A stretch of 64,000 nt of DNA from Hexactinellida sp. DTS-2022 (Eukaryota > Porifera > Hexactinellida). Position numbers and translations under genes: made by a program. The stretch covers positions 1,860,001 through 1,924,000 of the forward strand of contig JAPNXP010000011.1 in assembly GCA_028753945.1 (NCBI GenBank), read 5' to 3'. Shown here piece by piece: positions 21,171 to 32,296 of the stretch (position 1 is its first letter; the number at the start of each line of letters is the position of its first letter). The notes beneath the pieces were generated by a model. That model had not been told where the DNA came from and searched no databases. It saw only the letters and a program-made list of their open reading frames with translations.

Positions 21171-21344
21171 TGTAAGGAAACTAACTGATGCAATAGTAGC
21201 AAGCTTGAGTTTAATAAATTATAACTTGAGGTAAAGCTAATTACAACTAATCCTACTGCTAGATATAGATAACTAATGCCTACTCTATACTGGTTATGTA
21301 TTTACACTCTAAGGTGTAACTACGCTGTAGGTCTCTACCTGACA
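21171..21344 (-). repeat. 5' LTR of the gypsy element
   Basis: 174 bp, identical by eye to the 3' LTR. The 24 bases between it and the gag ATG (21147-21170) must hold the tRNA primer-binding site; the TTGGTAATTCACA tract is the likeliest candidate, but I could not assign a tRNA. Confidence 0.9.
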
Positions 21345-22832
21345 CATATAATAAAATCAATTTTTAATAATTGGCTAAATTTGCACGATCATGACAAGAC
21401 ATTTGTTTTTCCCATGTTTGAAGATTGCTTTGAAGGCTATTCAAACAACGTGATCCATCTAATAGCCTCTGTGTGTCCATTCAAATCAAAAATATCACCG
21501 TTAATCATTGTAAACACCCGTCGCTCTATCCACAAGTATGTACAGCTTCTTTTGATGACATACGAACTTTATTCAAATCAGACGTGTACAATATTTTGAA
21601 GAGGGCACCTAAATTATCTTCAAAGTCATGTTGGCCATCCAATTTAGAAAGGCAAAATGTAAACTTGGCACTCAAGATATTTCACGATTCTACATACAAT
21701 AGGCTGCTAACTTTCAAAATTGAGAAGGAAATTGTAGAAAATAATCAAACAGTTGCATTTTTGAAATTAATTAGTCATATTTGGGATGTATTTGATGTTA
21801 GTTGGGTTGGAAAAGATATCCGCTTTAAAAATGACTACTCAGCTCCATTATGTCAAAACGATTCTCGATTGAGCTTTATTCGAAAAGTGGTTGCATGGTT
21901 GAATTGTTGGAAAATTCTACCATGTAGATATGGTAAACTGACACCACAAACGTTTAAGAGTTTTAGGCACACCTGTATGGCACTACCTTTCCTAGTTGAT
22001 CGACTTACTTGTGAATGCAATTTCAAATATGTACTATCACTAGAATTCAAACAACCCCTTAGAACACCACTTCGGATTATATAGACAAATGTCTGGAGCT
22101 CACTACCATATTACCTACTGTCAAATATTAGAAAGTGAAAGAAGACTCCAACTTTCTAATATTCTGAAATTGTTTTCAGCTAAATTAAAATCTGATGAAT
22201 TTGTCAAGCCTTTAACATTGGATAATTATATTAAAAAATTTGCGGAATATGTTTGTGGGGAGAGTTCAGATTCTTATTTTGATTTTCAATTATTTGTTGA
22301 AACACTTGAATTAATTCCTAAACCTCAAATTAATTCATCCAAGGTTGAATGCCTTGCTTATGTTGCTGGGTATGCCGTGTTTTCATACCTTAAAAAATCT
22401 AACTCGTGTGTTAATTGTCATAATTTCTTAACTACTGAGAAACAAATGGAAGTAGTAAATTATATGGAATCTCAATTTATTCTCATTGAATTATTAGACA
22501 GGGGTTCTCTTAAATATCCATCTATTGCAGTTATCGATTGTGTTAATATTGTTTACGAAACTTTTATGAAAATTGATAGCTCTGAATTACTCAGTAATAT
22601 ATTTTTTGTTGGTCCTTGTCGTACTATTTTAATACAAATAAGCATGAAGTTTATTGAAGATGAGCTTATTAATAAATGGAGAGAATGTTGTGATTGCAAA
22701 GTCTGGCGGTGGGATATATTAAAGAAGATTAAATTAACTGTATCTAATTGTATTCTCTCAAAAAAAGTTAAGAATTATAATAACATGGTGGTGAAGTCCG
22801 ACAATTCGAAGCTTAAAAAATATAGTAACTAA
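21345..22832 (+). pseudogene. P4: C-terminal half of transposase
   Basis: After the retrotransposon the frame resumes exactly, with IIKSIFNNWLNLHDHDKTF. Frameshifts lie near 21455 and near 22045, the latter scrambling the otherwise conserved LEHHFG region that bears the last acidic residue. Other blocks are VCTASFDDIRTLFKSD, LISHIWDVFDVSWVGKD, KLTPQTFKSFRHTCMALPF, YCQILESERRLQLSNILKLF, AYVAGYAVFSYLKKSNSC, DRGSLKYPSIAVIDC and a final WRECCDCKVWRWDILKKIKL. The stop is at 22830-22832. Total coding length would be near 850 residues, similar to known THAP9/P-type proteins. Confidence 0.85.
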
Positions 22833-23241
22833 TTTTTCTTTTATTCTAGGTATCCATTTCAGAAGTTTAATTAAAGAAACGAATTCTTCTGAAGAATACT
22901 TACAGGAGAGACTTTCCTCTACGAAGATATAAAGTACAGATAGTTTTGCTTTTGTTTTGATAGTTTTAATGTCTTAATTTGTTATTATTATGAATTAATT
23001 ATTCATGAGATATTGTTCAAATCTTCACTATCTATAACGACTTTTATGGATTTTAATTAAATATGAAGAAGAAGGTACCAGAAGAATTAAATAAATGCAT
23101 CAACAATGTTACTGTCTTACTGGCGGGCCGTTTAGTATAGTATATCTTGAATAGAGTGAATTAGATACTTAACTCGTTTAACCAATCCATGGTCCAAAAA
23201 TAATAATGAGTGCCATTGCCTTAGTATATTAGAATGCTATG
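22833..23241 (+). other. P4 3' non-coding tail
   Basis: AT-rich 3' region of P4 between the stop codon and the right inverted repeat. No other feature is seen. Confidence 0.5.
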
Positions 23242-23248
23242 AACTGGC

Positions 23249-24470
23249 TTAATCAGAAAAATTATAACAAAACGTTTGAATTCCCCGACCTAGGAAATTT
23301 TAAAGTTGATTGTTATAGTTTTCCACTTTCACTTTGTTCAGCATCTTTTGAGGATGTACTACTTCTTTATAATTCTGAGCGCGAGAGTTTAGCTAAACTA
23401 GCCCTCATTTGACGGTCAAATTATGTCATCCTTCAAGCTTTGAACGTCAAAATGTGAAATTAGTTTTAAAGGTCATCAACGAACTGACATGTGCTGGATT
23501 AACTGTAATTGTACATCAGAATTTGTGAGCATTATTCTTAGTGTCTGGAAAATATTTAATGTAAATACACCATATAAGGACATCTGTTTGAACGATGTTT
23601 TATGTAGACTTTTGACTTATAATGACGATCGATTTGCTTTTCTAACTAAAATTGTCTTTTGGTTGGATGCTTGGCAGGCTTTGGCCCCCAAGTTGGGAAA
23701 TTAACCAAACAGACTTTTACTAGCTTTAGGCATGCGTGTATTGCTTTACAGGAGATTGCTAACTATCTAACTGGCTGTTGTGGTTTTGATTACTTATTGA
23801 CTTCATTTTTACGAACAGATTCATTAGAACATCACTTTGGACTTTACCGAATGATGTCTGGCTCTAATTATTATATTTCTACCTGCAAATTCTTGAGACT
23901 GAACGCCGGATTAAGGTTTCTAGTATCTTAAGTATGTTCTCAAGCCAACATCTATCTAGCCAACAATCAATTCACACCTTTATCCATTCATTTTAATCTC
24001 CAAGCGATAATAACAACGATCAGTTCTGCTTGGAGCCATTCTTAAATGGCATTCCCGATCTCTCAACCATACATTGTAGTAATCAAGTTATCCAATCTCT
24101 AGCCTTTATTGCTGGTTATTCCACGCATCAATACCTTAAACGGTCTCAAAACTGTGATATTTGTTTGAATTTTCTAACAATTGATAAGACATTACTCACC
24201 GATGGTCTCTCTCAATCAGATTTTAAACTTTTAGAGTTAACCGACCGTGGTTCTCTTAAATATCCTTCTGAGCCTGTCTTCGAGTCTATTCTTACTCTGT
24301 GGAAGTTATTTTCTGCTATCGAAAATGATCGTCAGTTAATGACAATACTTGTTGATGAGCCAGCTAGGAATATCTTGATTGAGCTTGCTATAATTTATAC
24401 AGAGGATAGTTGTGATTCTGATGTGTGGATATCTAGTTGTCCTAAATGTAGGATTCTTAATTAAACATAA
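23249..24470 (+). pseudogene. P3: C-terminal half of P-like transposase
   Basis: Pieces in three frames cover LCSASFEDVLLLYNSERESL (about 23335), VWKIFNVNTPYKDI (about 23550), KLTKQTFTSFRHACIAL (about 23700), FDYLLTSFLRTDSLEHHF (last catalytic acidic region, about 23790), then SLAFIAGYSTHQYLKRSQNC and DRGSLKYPSEPVFESI (24100-24290). It ends near 24464 at SCPKCRILN. Frameshifts fall near 23700, 23900 and 24000. Sequence to 24985 is its non-coding tail, with no other feature. Confidence 0.75.
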
Positions 24471-25007
24471 TATTCTACGGAAACTTGTATTTGTTGCGGC
24501 TAACTGTTTCATTGCGAATAAGGTCAAGAATTAGAATTATATGGTCATTACTAAAACTTGTGAGAAACGTGAATTGAAAAAGTTTAACCAATAATTCTTC
24601 CTGTTTAAAAAGATTACCTCAATTTGTAGTAACCATTATTTATGTTAATCTCTATTTTTTATTTAATTTTATGTGTTAGTTTAGAATACGGCAGTATAGT
24701 GACAGTCTAAGAAATGTTTCAACTACTTTCTGATTTTTTGTCAGTATTCTTATAATTGTCTTTGTATGGATTGTTTATTATATAGTTGATAAAGAATGTT
24801 ATTAAAAGATATATCAGTTACTTGTGACATTATTTACTATATTTCAACATCAGAACAGGAAAATCTTGGAATATTTAACTACTATAGTAACATTAGTATA
24901 ATTGAACACAAGCCATATACTAACGCATCCATGGTTCGTTAGTAGTCGGGCCTTATATAGAGTAGGCTATGGTTAAACCAATATAATTATTAGAAGTTGA
25001 AACAATA

Positions 25008-27350
25008 GAATTATAATTAACAGTTTGACTGAAATTGAAGTGTGAGTAAACAAAGAAATTTCAACCCCCATTTATGGCATTAATTAAACCCATTACAAAA
25101 ATTTGGCTTATCCCATCAGACGCAGAATTTTAAGATGAATCCAATGGTGAAATAAAAATCGTGGCTTTAGTATAATATTTTTTGAGTTATGGACCAGACA
25201 AAATTTGAAAGGTGTTAAAAATGTGTCCAAAACGTCTTAATCAAAAATCGTAACCCCAGGTGTAAATTAGACGGTCCATACGCAGTTACATGCCAAGTTT
25301 CAGCCCAACAACTATAAAGCTCTGGCCAGGGCATCGTCTACGGAGAAAAAATATAAAATCCCAAATTGCAGCCTGTGCCGACGCATGTTCTTTTGGTGGC
25401 ACTATATTTTGTTGGTTGTTTATTGATAGTGCCTCCAAAGGAACATGCTGTCGGCCCAGGCTGCAATTTTGGATTTTTTTTCGACAAGTCATCAACGCCT
25501 CAAGGTGTCATGAACCATTTGTTAATTGGTCCGAGTCACAAGGAAAGGTAGATAAATTTGAAGTTTGTTTCTATCATAAACCATCATGAGTTTAATGCCA
25601 TTCCTTCATTATGTATTGAAAATAAATTATATTATTAGTTATTTATTTTAGCAATGTTATCCACGGTGAGTTGAGTAAAGTCAACGAATTCAATAAACTA
25701 TTTTATTTTATTTAATCCATTGTGTAGTATACTTCAATTAAATAGAAGCCAGCTGGAATTTATAAGTTAAATTAATATAATTATTACAAGTTGAAACAAT
25801 AGAGTAAGATTTAACAAGTTAAATCAATATAATTATTACAAGTTGAAACAATGGAATTATAATTAACAGTTTTACTGAAATCGAAGTGTGAGTAAACAAA
25901 TAAATTTCAACCCCAATTTATGGCAGAAATTAAACCCATTATTAATTTTTTCTTTTTCCATCAGACGCAGAATTTTATGATAAATTTAAAAGTGAAATAA
26001 AAATTTGGGGTTTAGCAAAACATTTTTCTAATTATGGACAAGACAAATTTTGAAAGGTGTTAAAGATGTGTCCAAAATTTGTTAATCAAAAATCGTAACC
26101 ACAGGTGCAAATTAGACGGTTCCATCGCACCTACATGCCATGTTTCAGCACATGGCATAAAGCTCTGGCCAGGGCACCGTCTACGGAGAAATATATATAT
26201 ATATGAATAAAGGCAGTGATTTCAATACTGGGCCACTATACTATAGTGTAGTTGGCACAGTAATAAAATCAAAAATTGCAGCTTTTCCGACGCATGTTCC
26301 TTTGGAGGCACTATATTTTGTTGGTTGGTTAATTGATAATTCCTCCAAAGGAAAATTCTGTCGGCACTGCTGCAATTCTGAATTTTTCGCCATGTCATCA
26401 TCACTATGAATGTGTTAAACAATTTCAGAAAGGTGTTTTGGAAGGCAACTACCCTTAGAGTGGTGGAAGTTTCGTTTTAGCTCACGTCATTTCAGAGATA
26501 TTCAAGTCTCAGTAGAATGTAATAGGTGATGAGTCAGCTTTTTTTATGTGCGTTCTGGGAGTTCACGCAACTACTACCAACCCATTCGAAATATATAATT
26601 CACAAAATTGTAAAAACACATTTTTTTGACGATGTCACATCACCTCAAGGTGTCAAAACCCTTTTGTAGAGGTATTACGTGGCATAAGGATCAATTGATA
26701 AATTTCAAATTTGTTTCTATCTTCTATAATTTGCGAGATTAATGATATTTAATTAATTTGTATAAATAATTATTTTAATTTAACACCAATTTCAATGTCA
26801 ACTTAAATTTATTAAGTTAAATTATTTGTCATAAATAATAAATTATTTTAATTTGGCTGTCAAATTTCAATTCCGCACACTCGATGACCCCTAATAAACA
26901 AATTGGAACCTTATAAACAAGTCAAATACAGACTGAATTAATTATAATTAATTACATCAGTACAGACAGTGCAAGAGTATTCTAAGCAGAAATAAATATA
27001 CTCACATAATCTGTCGTTGTTATGGAATGTAGAATCTGTTTTGTCAATTTGAAGATAGAAGCCTACTCGATCTCACAAGTTGAATCAATATTATAATCAC
27101 GAGTCGAAACAATAGAATTAGATATATGTAACACTTTCAATTGAACTGAAGTGTTAATAAACAAAGGAAATTTGCAACTCAATTGTGGCACAAACGAAGC
27201 CCAATTTGAAAAATCGTGCACTGTGAAAAGGTGTAGAATTTAATTCTATATCGAATGCAAATAAATTAAAAATTCGGGCACCATTTATTGTTCCTTTTCT
27301 AACATTAAACAGGTTTAAAAATGTAATCAAAAATCGTGACCCCAACCCAT
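25008..27350. repeat. Diverged tandem repeat block, three copies, with hairpins
   Basis: A unit starting near 25020 (gaagtgtgagtaaacaaa, then tcagacgcagaattttaag, ctctggccagggca) repeats near 25860 and, more diverged, near 27060. The spacing is about 850 bp for the first two. Units one and two each contain a hairpin: about 25354-25482 and 26266-26388 pair aaattgcagc and gcatgttc words with their complements around an atattttgttggttg loop. No coding potential is convincing; small ORFs arise from the palindromes. Confidence 0.6.
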
Positions 27351-27359
27351 GAGACACGT

Positions 27360-30300
27360 CACAGTGGGCCAGAATGGCAATTTGCGAGAAGTAGGTATAA
27401 ATTTTAATTTTAGCGATATATAATGTATTATGGTAGTATAGGTTATCGACCTCTAGGAATCATTGGTATAATAGGATTTATTGTGTGACCACTTCTATTC
27501 AAATTATGGTTCAATAATAATTTTTTGAATTTATGAATTCATTGTGGTAGTTTAATAATTAATCATTAATGTCACATAATAAATATTCTAATAATAAATT
27601 CTGTTCTGTTGTGTTCTGTTTATGATTTTTGCATGTAAATCGACAATAATGATTGATAGCCCACAATATTTACACTGTGGAACTTTGCGAAATTGTAATA
27701 AAATTGGGTCACTTTCGCTCATAAGGCGCACAAAGATATCTCTAACGTATGAATTGAAAGAGCATTTTCTTGAAAGATTTTCTCGATAATTTCTTATTAA
27801 TTTATTACAAGTTTCTAGAGCCTCTTCAGAGTATTGCTTCATACCATATCCACAATTGCAGCTATGGATGAGCTCCGCACTATGCGCTAAGACTTTATGA
27901 AGAGAAGGAGTGATATTTACCCATGGGAGTTCGAGAACAATGAATTCATAGGTGTATTTACATACCTTGTCCAGTTTATCTGTGTCAATTGCCTGACCAC
28001 AGTTGAAGATTCGTAGAATAACAGAAACGTTGAGATGTATTATTTTGATTGGCTCTCTAAATTCGAATGGAATCAAAGTTAATATCCATTAAATGAAATT
28101 TTCTTCCCCATAAAACATGATCTAGCCATATTACCAGTTGATGTTGTTACTCCAGCACTGGTACTTGATCAATCCTCATTCCAATTTTTTCGTATAAAAA
28201 TTCACGTACAAATTTCATTGAATCTTGAATACGTTTGGATGTTGGAGCCCATTTGTGAGTTCCAGATTGTAAATTGTAGATCACCTGCATGAACCATCGA
28301 AATACACAAGTGTATGAGTGTAGGGAGGATGCGGATACGATATCAATGTTTGAGATTGGCTCATGAGTCAACCCAAACCTTTCATTAGAATGTAAAGAGA
28401 GAAATTCTTCCTTATCGACTGTTTCGAAGATGAGCTTAGCATCTTAAATTAACCTGTTTATTGGATAGCCAGCACGGATGAGAGTTAAATCTTTTAATTC
28501 ATCGAAATGTGTAGTACAGAGCTGACAACTGGCCCCAACTGCACCTGATAAGATTGCTGACATCTTACCATCGAGCATTGTTCGCATGATTTGGATGATG
28601 ACCTGGCCATTAGGGAGAGATATTCCATCCTTTTCAATCATTGAAACTTCTGGATTAATGATTGTATCTAGAATGAACTTTACATTCTTTTCATTCTTCT
28701 TCAGGCAAATCAGTGAAACAGGCCTTACTCCAAATTGGGAATTAGCAGTTTCGTTCTCCCACAATAATTTGCCAGAGAAGTCTTTTAATGACAAAAGATT
28801 AAATGCATGAGGATGTAGTTTTTGGTGTCGAAATTTGTACTCCCATGTTGTTGGTTATAAATCTTATGACTTCCAGATCCATCCAGTCCATCTGATATCT
28901 TAACTGTTAATGGATAAACGAATTCGCTTTCATCAATAGATTCCAACAAACGTGTGATAGTGTCATGTAATAATACTTTGTATGAGATCGCAATCCCAAT
29001 ACTATGTTCATCACCAGAAATTGATATGAATTTTAGTTCATTACTTAGTACAACTCGTCGATATTCAGAAATGTCATTGAAAGTATGAAAGATAAAATTT
29101 CGGTTTTACAAAGTCGACGAAGCTCATTGTATTTTCGCTCGCCAATTTGAAGGTGATCAAGAAATACAGACTTAGAGAAAGGCATTTGTGACAAGGGTTT
29201 GGAGAAAGTACCTGAACGAATGATTTCCTTACAGACTATTGGGATCTTCTTATCATTAACGTCGTTTGACACCAGTTGCAGTGCATAACTAGCTATTGTT
29301 TTCATGTCAGTTTCTTTGGTTGCTATAACATTGATTAAATTCAATGGGAAGCGATCGTGTGCGTAGAGCTTTTACAGTTAACTCGGACAACGGTTTTCTT
29401 CTTTCATGAGAAATATCAATTTGGATAGTTTCATTATCCAGAGATCTCTTCTTTCGAGGTCTAATTGTGGGGCTCCAAGGAATTGGAGTATCCCACCATT
29501 CTCCCTTTAAGCTATCTAAAGACTTCCTGTCCTTTTTCAGCTGTTCGCTAACTTTAGAGAGTTGAGTACATACTGACTTGAACTGCTCACCTTCCAATCC
29601 CAATATATCAACGACCTCTTGAGCAGCTTTTGGGATAGAATCATAGCGGCGAAGGATGTCTGCAAGATCAAGTCGGGTTTGAGGAATAAGATTCGTTGCC
29701 ATTTGTAATCTGGATGTATTATAGTATTATAAATTTGATGTTTATAAGTATTTAATACGTTTAATATGTGAACACATTATTATATATTTGAGATTATGGC
29801 ATATCAAGATATCATAGCAACCGAATATAGACTATGGAATGGGAAGATAATTTCCAAGTTGCGCTACGAACCGGGAGCTATAAATAATATATGTTGTTCA
29901 AAATGAATATACAAGAGTAAATTACTTGAATTAGAAGTGGTACCTAGCGGTGCTCTTAGTTTGCAGCCACATTCAATTTAAAGGACTGACCATTTTCTCA
30001 TCAAAAAATTATTCCAATTTATAAACTTGGCTGTTCACGGAAATAACAAGAAATGTCAAGTTATTACGCTGAAAATACAATGTAGTAATGTATTTGGCGA
30101 AATTATTATGAGACCATAACTATTGGTTGGCTAGATATGCAGGATAAGCTTACTCCTAACATGGTAGTTTTCAATATTGCATAATCATCACTTTCGCATG
30201 TTCATTTACCACAAGATTCCAATCCTTGTAACTTTAGTTAGTATGCATATTTACCTTTAAAATGGAATTCGAGATTAATCTAAGCATTTAGTAAAGGAAA

Positions 30301-30366
30301 CAAGCAAAATTACTTATAAAATCACTTATCAATATTTTGACTAATTCCATCTCCTGGCCCACTGTG
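27360..30366 (-). mobile_element. T1: Transib transposon, RAG1-like, CACAGTG ends
   Basis: The ends are CACAGTGGGCCAG at 27360 and its complement CTGGCCCACTGTG at 30354-30366. The first seven bases equal the V(D)J recombination-signal heptamer CACAGTG, as expected for a Transib, the superfamily related to RAG1. Size is 3007 bp, normal for Transib. The flanks (cacgt left, atata right) do not show a matching 5-bp duplication; the right flank is a microsatellite that may have erased it. The minus strand encodes one broken transposase. Confidence 0.85.
27588..29702 (-). pseudogene. T1 Transib (RAG1-core-like) transposase, broken
   Basis: The start is at 29702 (MATNLIPQTRLDLADILRRY). Pieces in several frames give the RAG1/Transib order. 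The first Asp is in KISDGLDGSGSH (about 28890), the second in MRTMLDGKM next to SCQLC (28520-28600), then an EKIGMRIDQ block (about 28180). LHKVLAHSAELIHSC, whose His residues recall the RAG1 zinc site, and YSEEALETCNKLIRNYREN with the catalytic Glu follow at about 27800-27890. It ends after ESDPILLQFRKVPQCKYC. All three catalytic positions are present, but frameshifts or stops lie near 29320, 29045, 28805, 28440 and 28100. No RING is present N-terminally, so it corresponds to the RAG1 core only. No RAG2-like gene is seen. Confidence 0.85.
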
Positions 30367-30410
30367 ATATATATATATATAAATATATATCGATCGATCG
30401 ATCGACACAT
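30367..30410. repeat. (AT)n and (CGAT)n microsatellite
   Basis: About 20 bases of AT repeats, an interruption, then cgatcgatcgatcga. It directly abuts the right end of Transib T1. From 30411 to 30691 I see only a short phrase (actgggccactatactatag at 30510) that recurs at 26224. Confidence 0.85.
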
Positions 30411-30691
30411 ATCCTGGAAATTTGGGATCTTAGTTAATAAAACTCTGTTCTGTGGAGAGGATACGGAAGGAAAATAATACCCAAGGCACTAAGATTAGAA
30501 CTGGGCCACTATACTATAGTATAGTCGGCACAGTAATAACAAATAATTAATGTGCAAAAATGGATATGAAAACAATGCAGGGAACAAACAATATTTATAA
30601 ACTAGATTGTAAATTAACACGCATCTAATCATGCACTTAACAAGTCTTGGTAACATTGTTGACTGCGATTCTTCATTATTAGACTCCAGGA

Positions 30692-31493
30692 TAGGGTTTA
30701 CAATCCCGGGGTTCCTATACATTTTCTCCCGGGATTCGAGACCAATCCCGGGATTCAACAAAGTACTAGGAATCCTGATCAATTTGTTGTTGTTAGGTGC
30801 TAACCACTTTCCATTAATGCAAATCCTTTGATTTAATAATTAGATGTGTGAATTTAAACACGATGCTCAACAAGATTTATCATATATGATTCCAGGTGTT
30901 TACTACTAATTATTCTCTTTCATTATTTACACTTTTATCACTATTACACTCATTATGCAGCATCAAAGTAACATTTAGATCTATTAAGTTATGGTACTCA
31001 AAAGTTTATTTCATTATACTCAGTGATGTTTTCGGGGAGGGGGGAGGGGAGGGCGCACCCCCCCACTTATTTCGCTAGGGGGGGTGCTTATATCCCAGGG
31101 GGGTCGCTCCTTCCTATCAGTTATCTATAGAATGTAACATCAAGTTAAAATTTCTAAATTTCCGATCATCCTATAATAGTATATTCGTGAAATTTGAGCA
31201 GTGTAGACAGATTATGATCAAAGTTCCTAGATTTTGGCTTTAGCATGAACCTATGGCATGTAAATGGCCCCAACTTCATTATTTGGGGCCGTTTTCACCT
31301 ATGTTTTCTAAGAAAATGCTAAATTTGAAATGGGAGCGCGCCCCCACTTCTTTCTTTGGCAAAACACCACTGATTATACTAGCTTTTCCATACTATATTA
31401 CGTGAAATGTTTAATCCAGGGATCCCGGGATTGAGTATCGGGTCAATCCCGAATCCCGGGATTGGAAAATATGCCCCGGGATTGCAAACACTA
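30692..31493. mobile_element. hAT-type element, TSD CTCCAGGA, with nested MITE
   Basis: The ends TAGGGTTTACAATCCCGGGG and CCCCGGGATTGCAAACACTA are inverted repeats, and the flanks carry CTCCAGGA (30684-30691, 31494-31501). Subterminal copies of atcccggga repeat in both orientations. A second hAT-type MITE sits inside at 31021-31372. No transposase. Confidence 0.85.
31021..31372. mobile_element. Nested hAT-type MITE, TSD ATTATACT
   Basis: The 352-bp element starts CAGTGATGTTTTCGGGG and ends GGCAAAACACCACTG. ATTATACT flanks it on both sides (31013-31020, 31373-31380). It has G-run and C-run blocks near its left end. Non-coding. Confidence 0.85.
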
Positions 31494-32296
31494 CTCCAGG
31501 ATAAAGTAGAAGGACACCACAGTACCCAAATGACTCAAAAGTTTTAGAATACACGGGCGGGGACAATACCCCGATTTAGAGGCATTATGCAATCCTTCAA
31601 CCGCCTTGTTGGTCCGTCCGTTCCTGGATATTACGCATACGAACATGTTCCAGAAACTTATTGGTGCAGAGAGAGCAGTCATTGCAAGAGGCAAATGAAG
31701 TTAAATGGGAAATTTCTAGCATTTCAATAAGTAACGAGACGAGATTGAGAGAATCTTTAATACTGTCTCGAATTACGAAAACAGATAAAAGACTATTAAA
31801 CGTCATATTTATTAATGTATTCTCATAATAATTATTTACTACCATATTAATTGAAGGTCTTTAATTAAACATACCGTATTTTCCCGAATAAGCGCAGGGT
31901 CAATAAAAATGACATTGGCATGATAAAATTTCCTCCTCCTTTGATTCTCTGCTATAGCTTCTAGATGTCTCAGTAGTTGAGGTGAAAAGAGATGGGCAAT
32001 CTTGGAAAATTACAGGTACTGCATTAGGACGATAGTAGGTCTTTCACTGTAAGTGGCATTAGCTTGTAAATTGTCGATTCTTATTAGGTCATCTTCTTTA
32101 AAGTGGTGAATGCAGATAAATATCAACTGTTTTCTCTCTATGGAGGGCTCTAATCCAAGCGTGGATTATATCAGGTGGACCTTTAGGAAGTTTAAAAACT
32201 ACCACTAGGTGGCGTCTGTAATTCGTCTTGCACCCAAAAACAGCACATGTGTTAGACATGTCGCATGTGACAAGCTAAATTAATCAGAATTAATTA
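31494..32296. other. Unassigned stretch between hAT and P5
   Basis: A minus-strand open stretch (31597-31845) contains SHLTSFASCNDCSLCTN, with a C-x2-C-x2-C pattern, but too little surrounds it to assign. The remainder is AT-rich with no detectable repeat ends. Confidence 0.3.

Larger units (their letters stand above)
16721..21344 (-). mobile_element. Compact Ty3/gypsy LTR retrotransposon, identical LTRs
   Basis: Two 174-bp direct repeats (16721-16894, 21171-21344), which I read as identical, bound the element. Each begins TG and ends CA, and the flanks carry the 4-base duplication cata (16717-16720, 21345-21348). The element runs on the minus strand and is 4624 bp. The coding sequence is about 50 percent GC, far above the AT-rich surroundings, which fits a recent arrival. 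The leader between the 5' LTR and the ATG is only 24 bp, and only 16 bp separate the last stop from the 3' LTR. It has no env-like ORF. Confidence 0.95.
14710..23241 (+). mobile_element. P4: full P-element-like transposon with TIRs, split by gypsy
   Basis: Terminal inverted repeats are CATAGCATTCTAATATACTA at the left and its complement at the right (ending ttagaatgctatg), and they stay similar through ggcaatggcactcat. The flanking duplication aactggc is 7 bp, close to the 8 bp expected for P elements. Without the 4624-bp retrotransposon and its 4-bp duplication the element is about 3.9 kb. It contains a THAP exon, an intron and the transposase body. The same terminus occurs at 47585, the end of copy P8, so P4 and P8 are one subfamily. 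Confidence 0.85.
14590..24985 (+). mobile_element. P3: P-element-like copy, split by P4
   Basis: Left of P4, the frame around 14625-14709 reads DRRLFLTFEFVHILKSIRNN and stops inside Asn-Trp. Directly right of P4, at 23242, the same motif resumes as NWLNQKNYNKTFEFPD. The 7-base aactggc (14703-14709, 23242-23248) is duplicated. So P4 jumped into the coding sequence of an older relative. P3 lacks its 5' part, including THAP and the first catalytic Asp; what lies left of 14590 is a degenerate gtcgc-rich stretch. A right terminus CCTACTCTATATAAGG-like (minus-strand reading) lies near 24960-24985. Confidence 0.75.

Noticed and set aside
17338..21234. Plus-strand open frames of 60-145 codons across the gypsy element
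   Set aside because: Antisense shadows of the Gag-Pol frame; they carry no domain and the opposite strand has full retroelement motifs.
31021..31100. G-run/C-run region as a CpG promoter
   Set aside because: It is the inside of a hAT MITE with clear ends and duplication; no gene follows.
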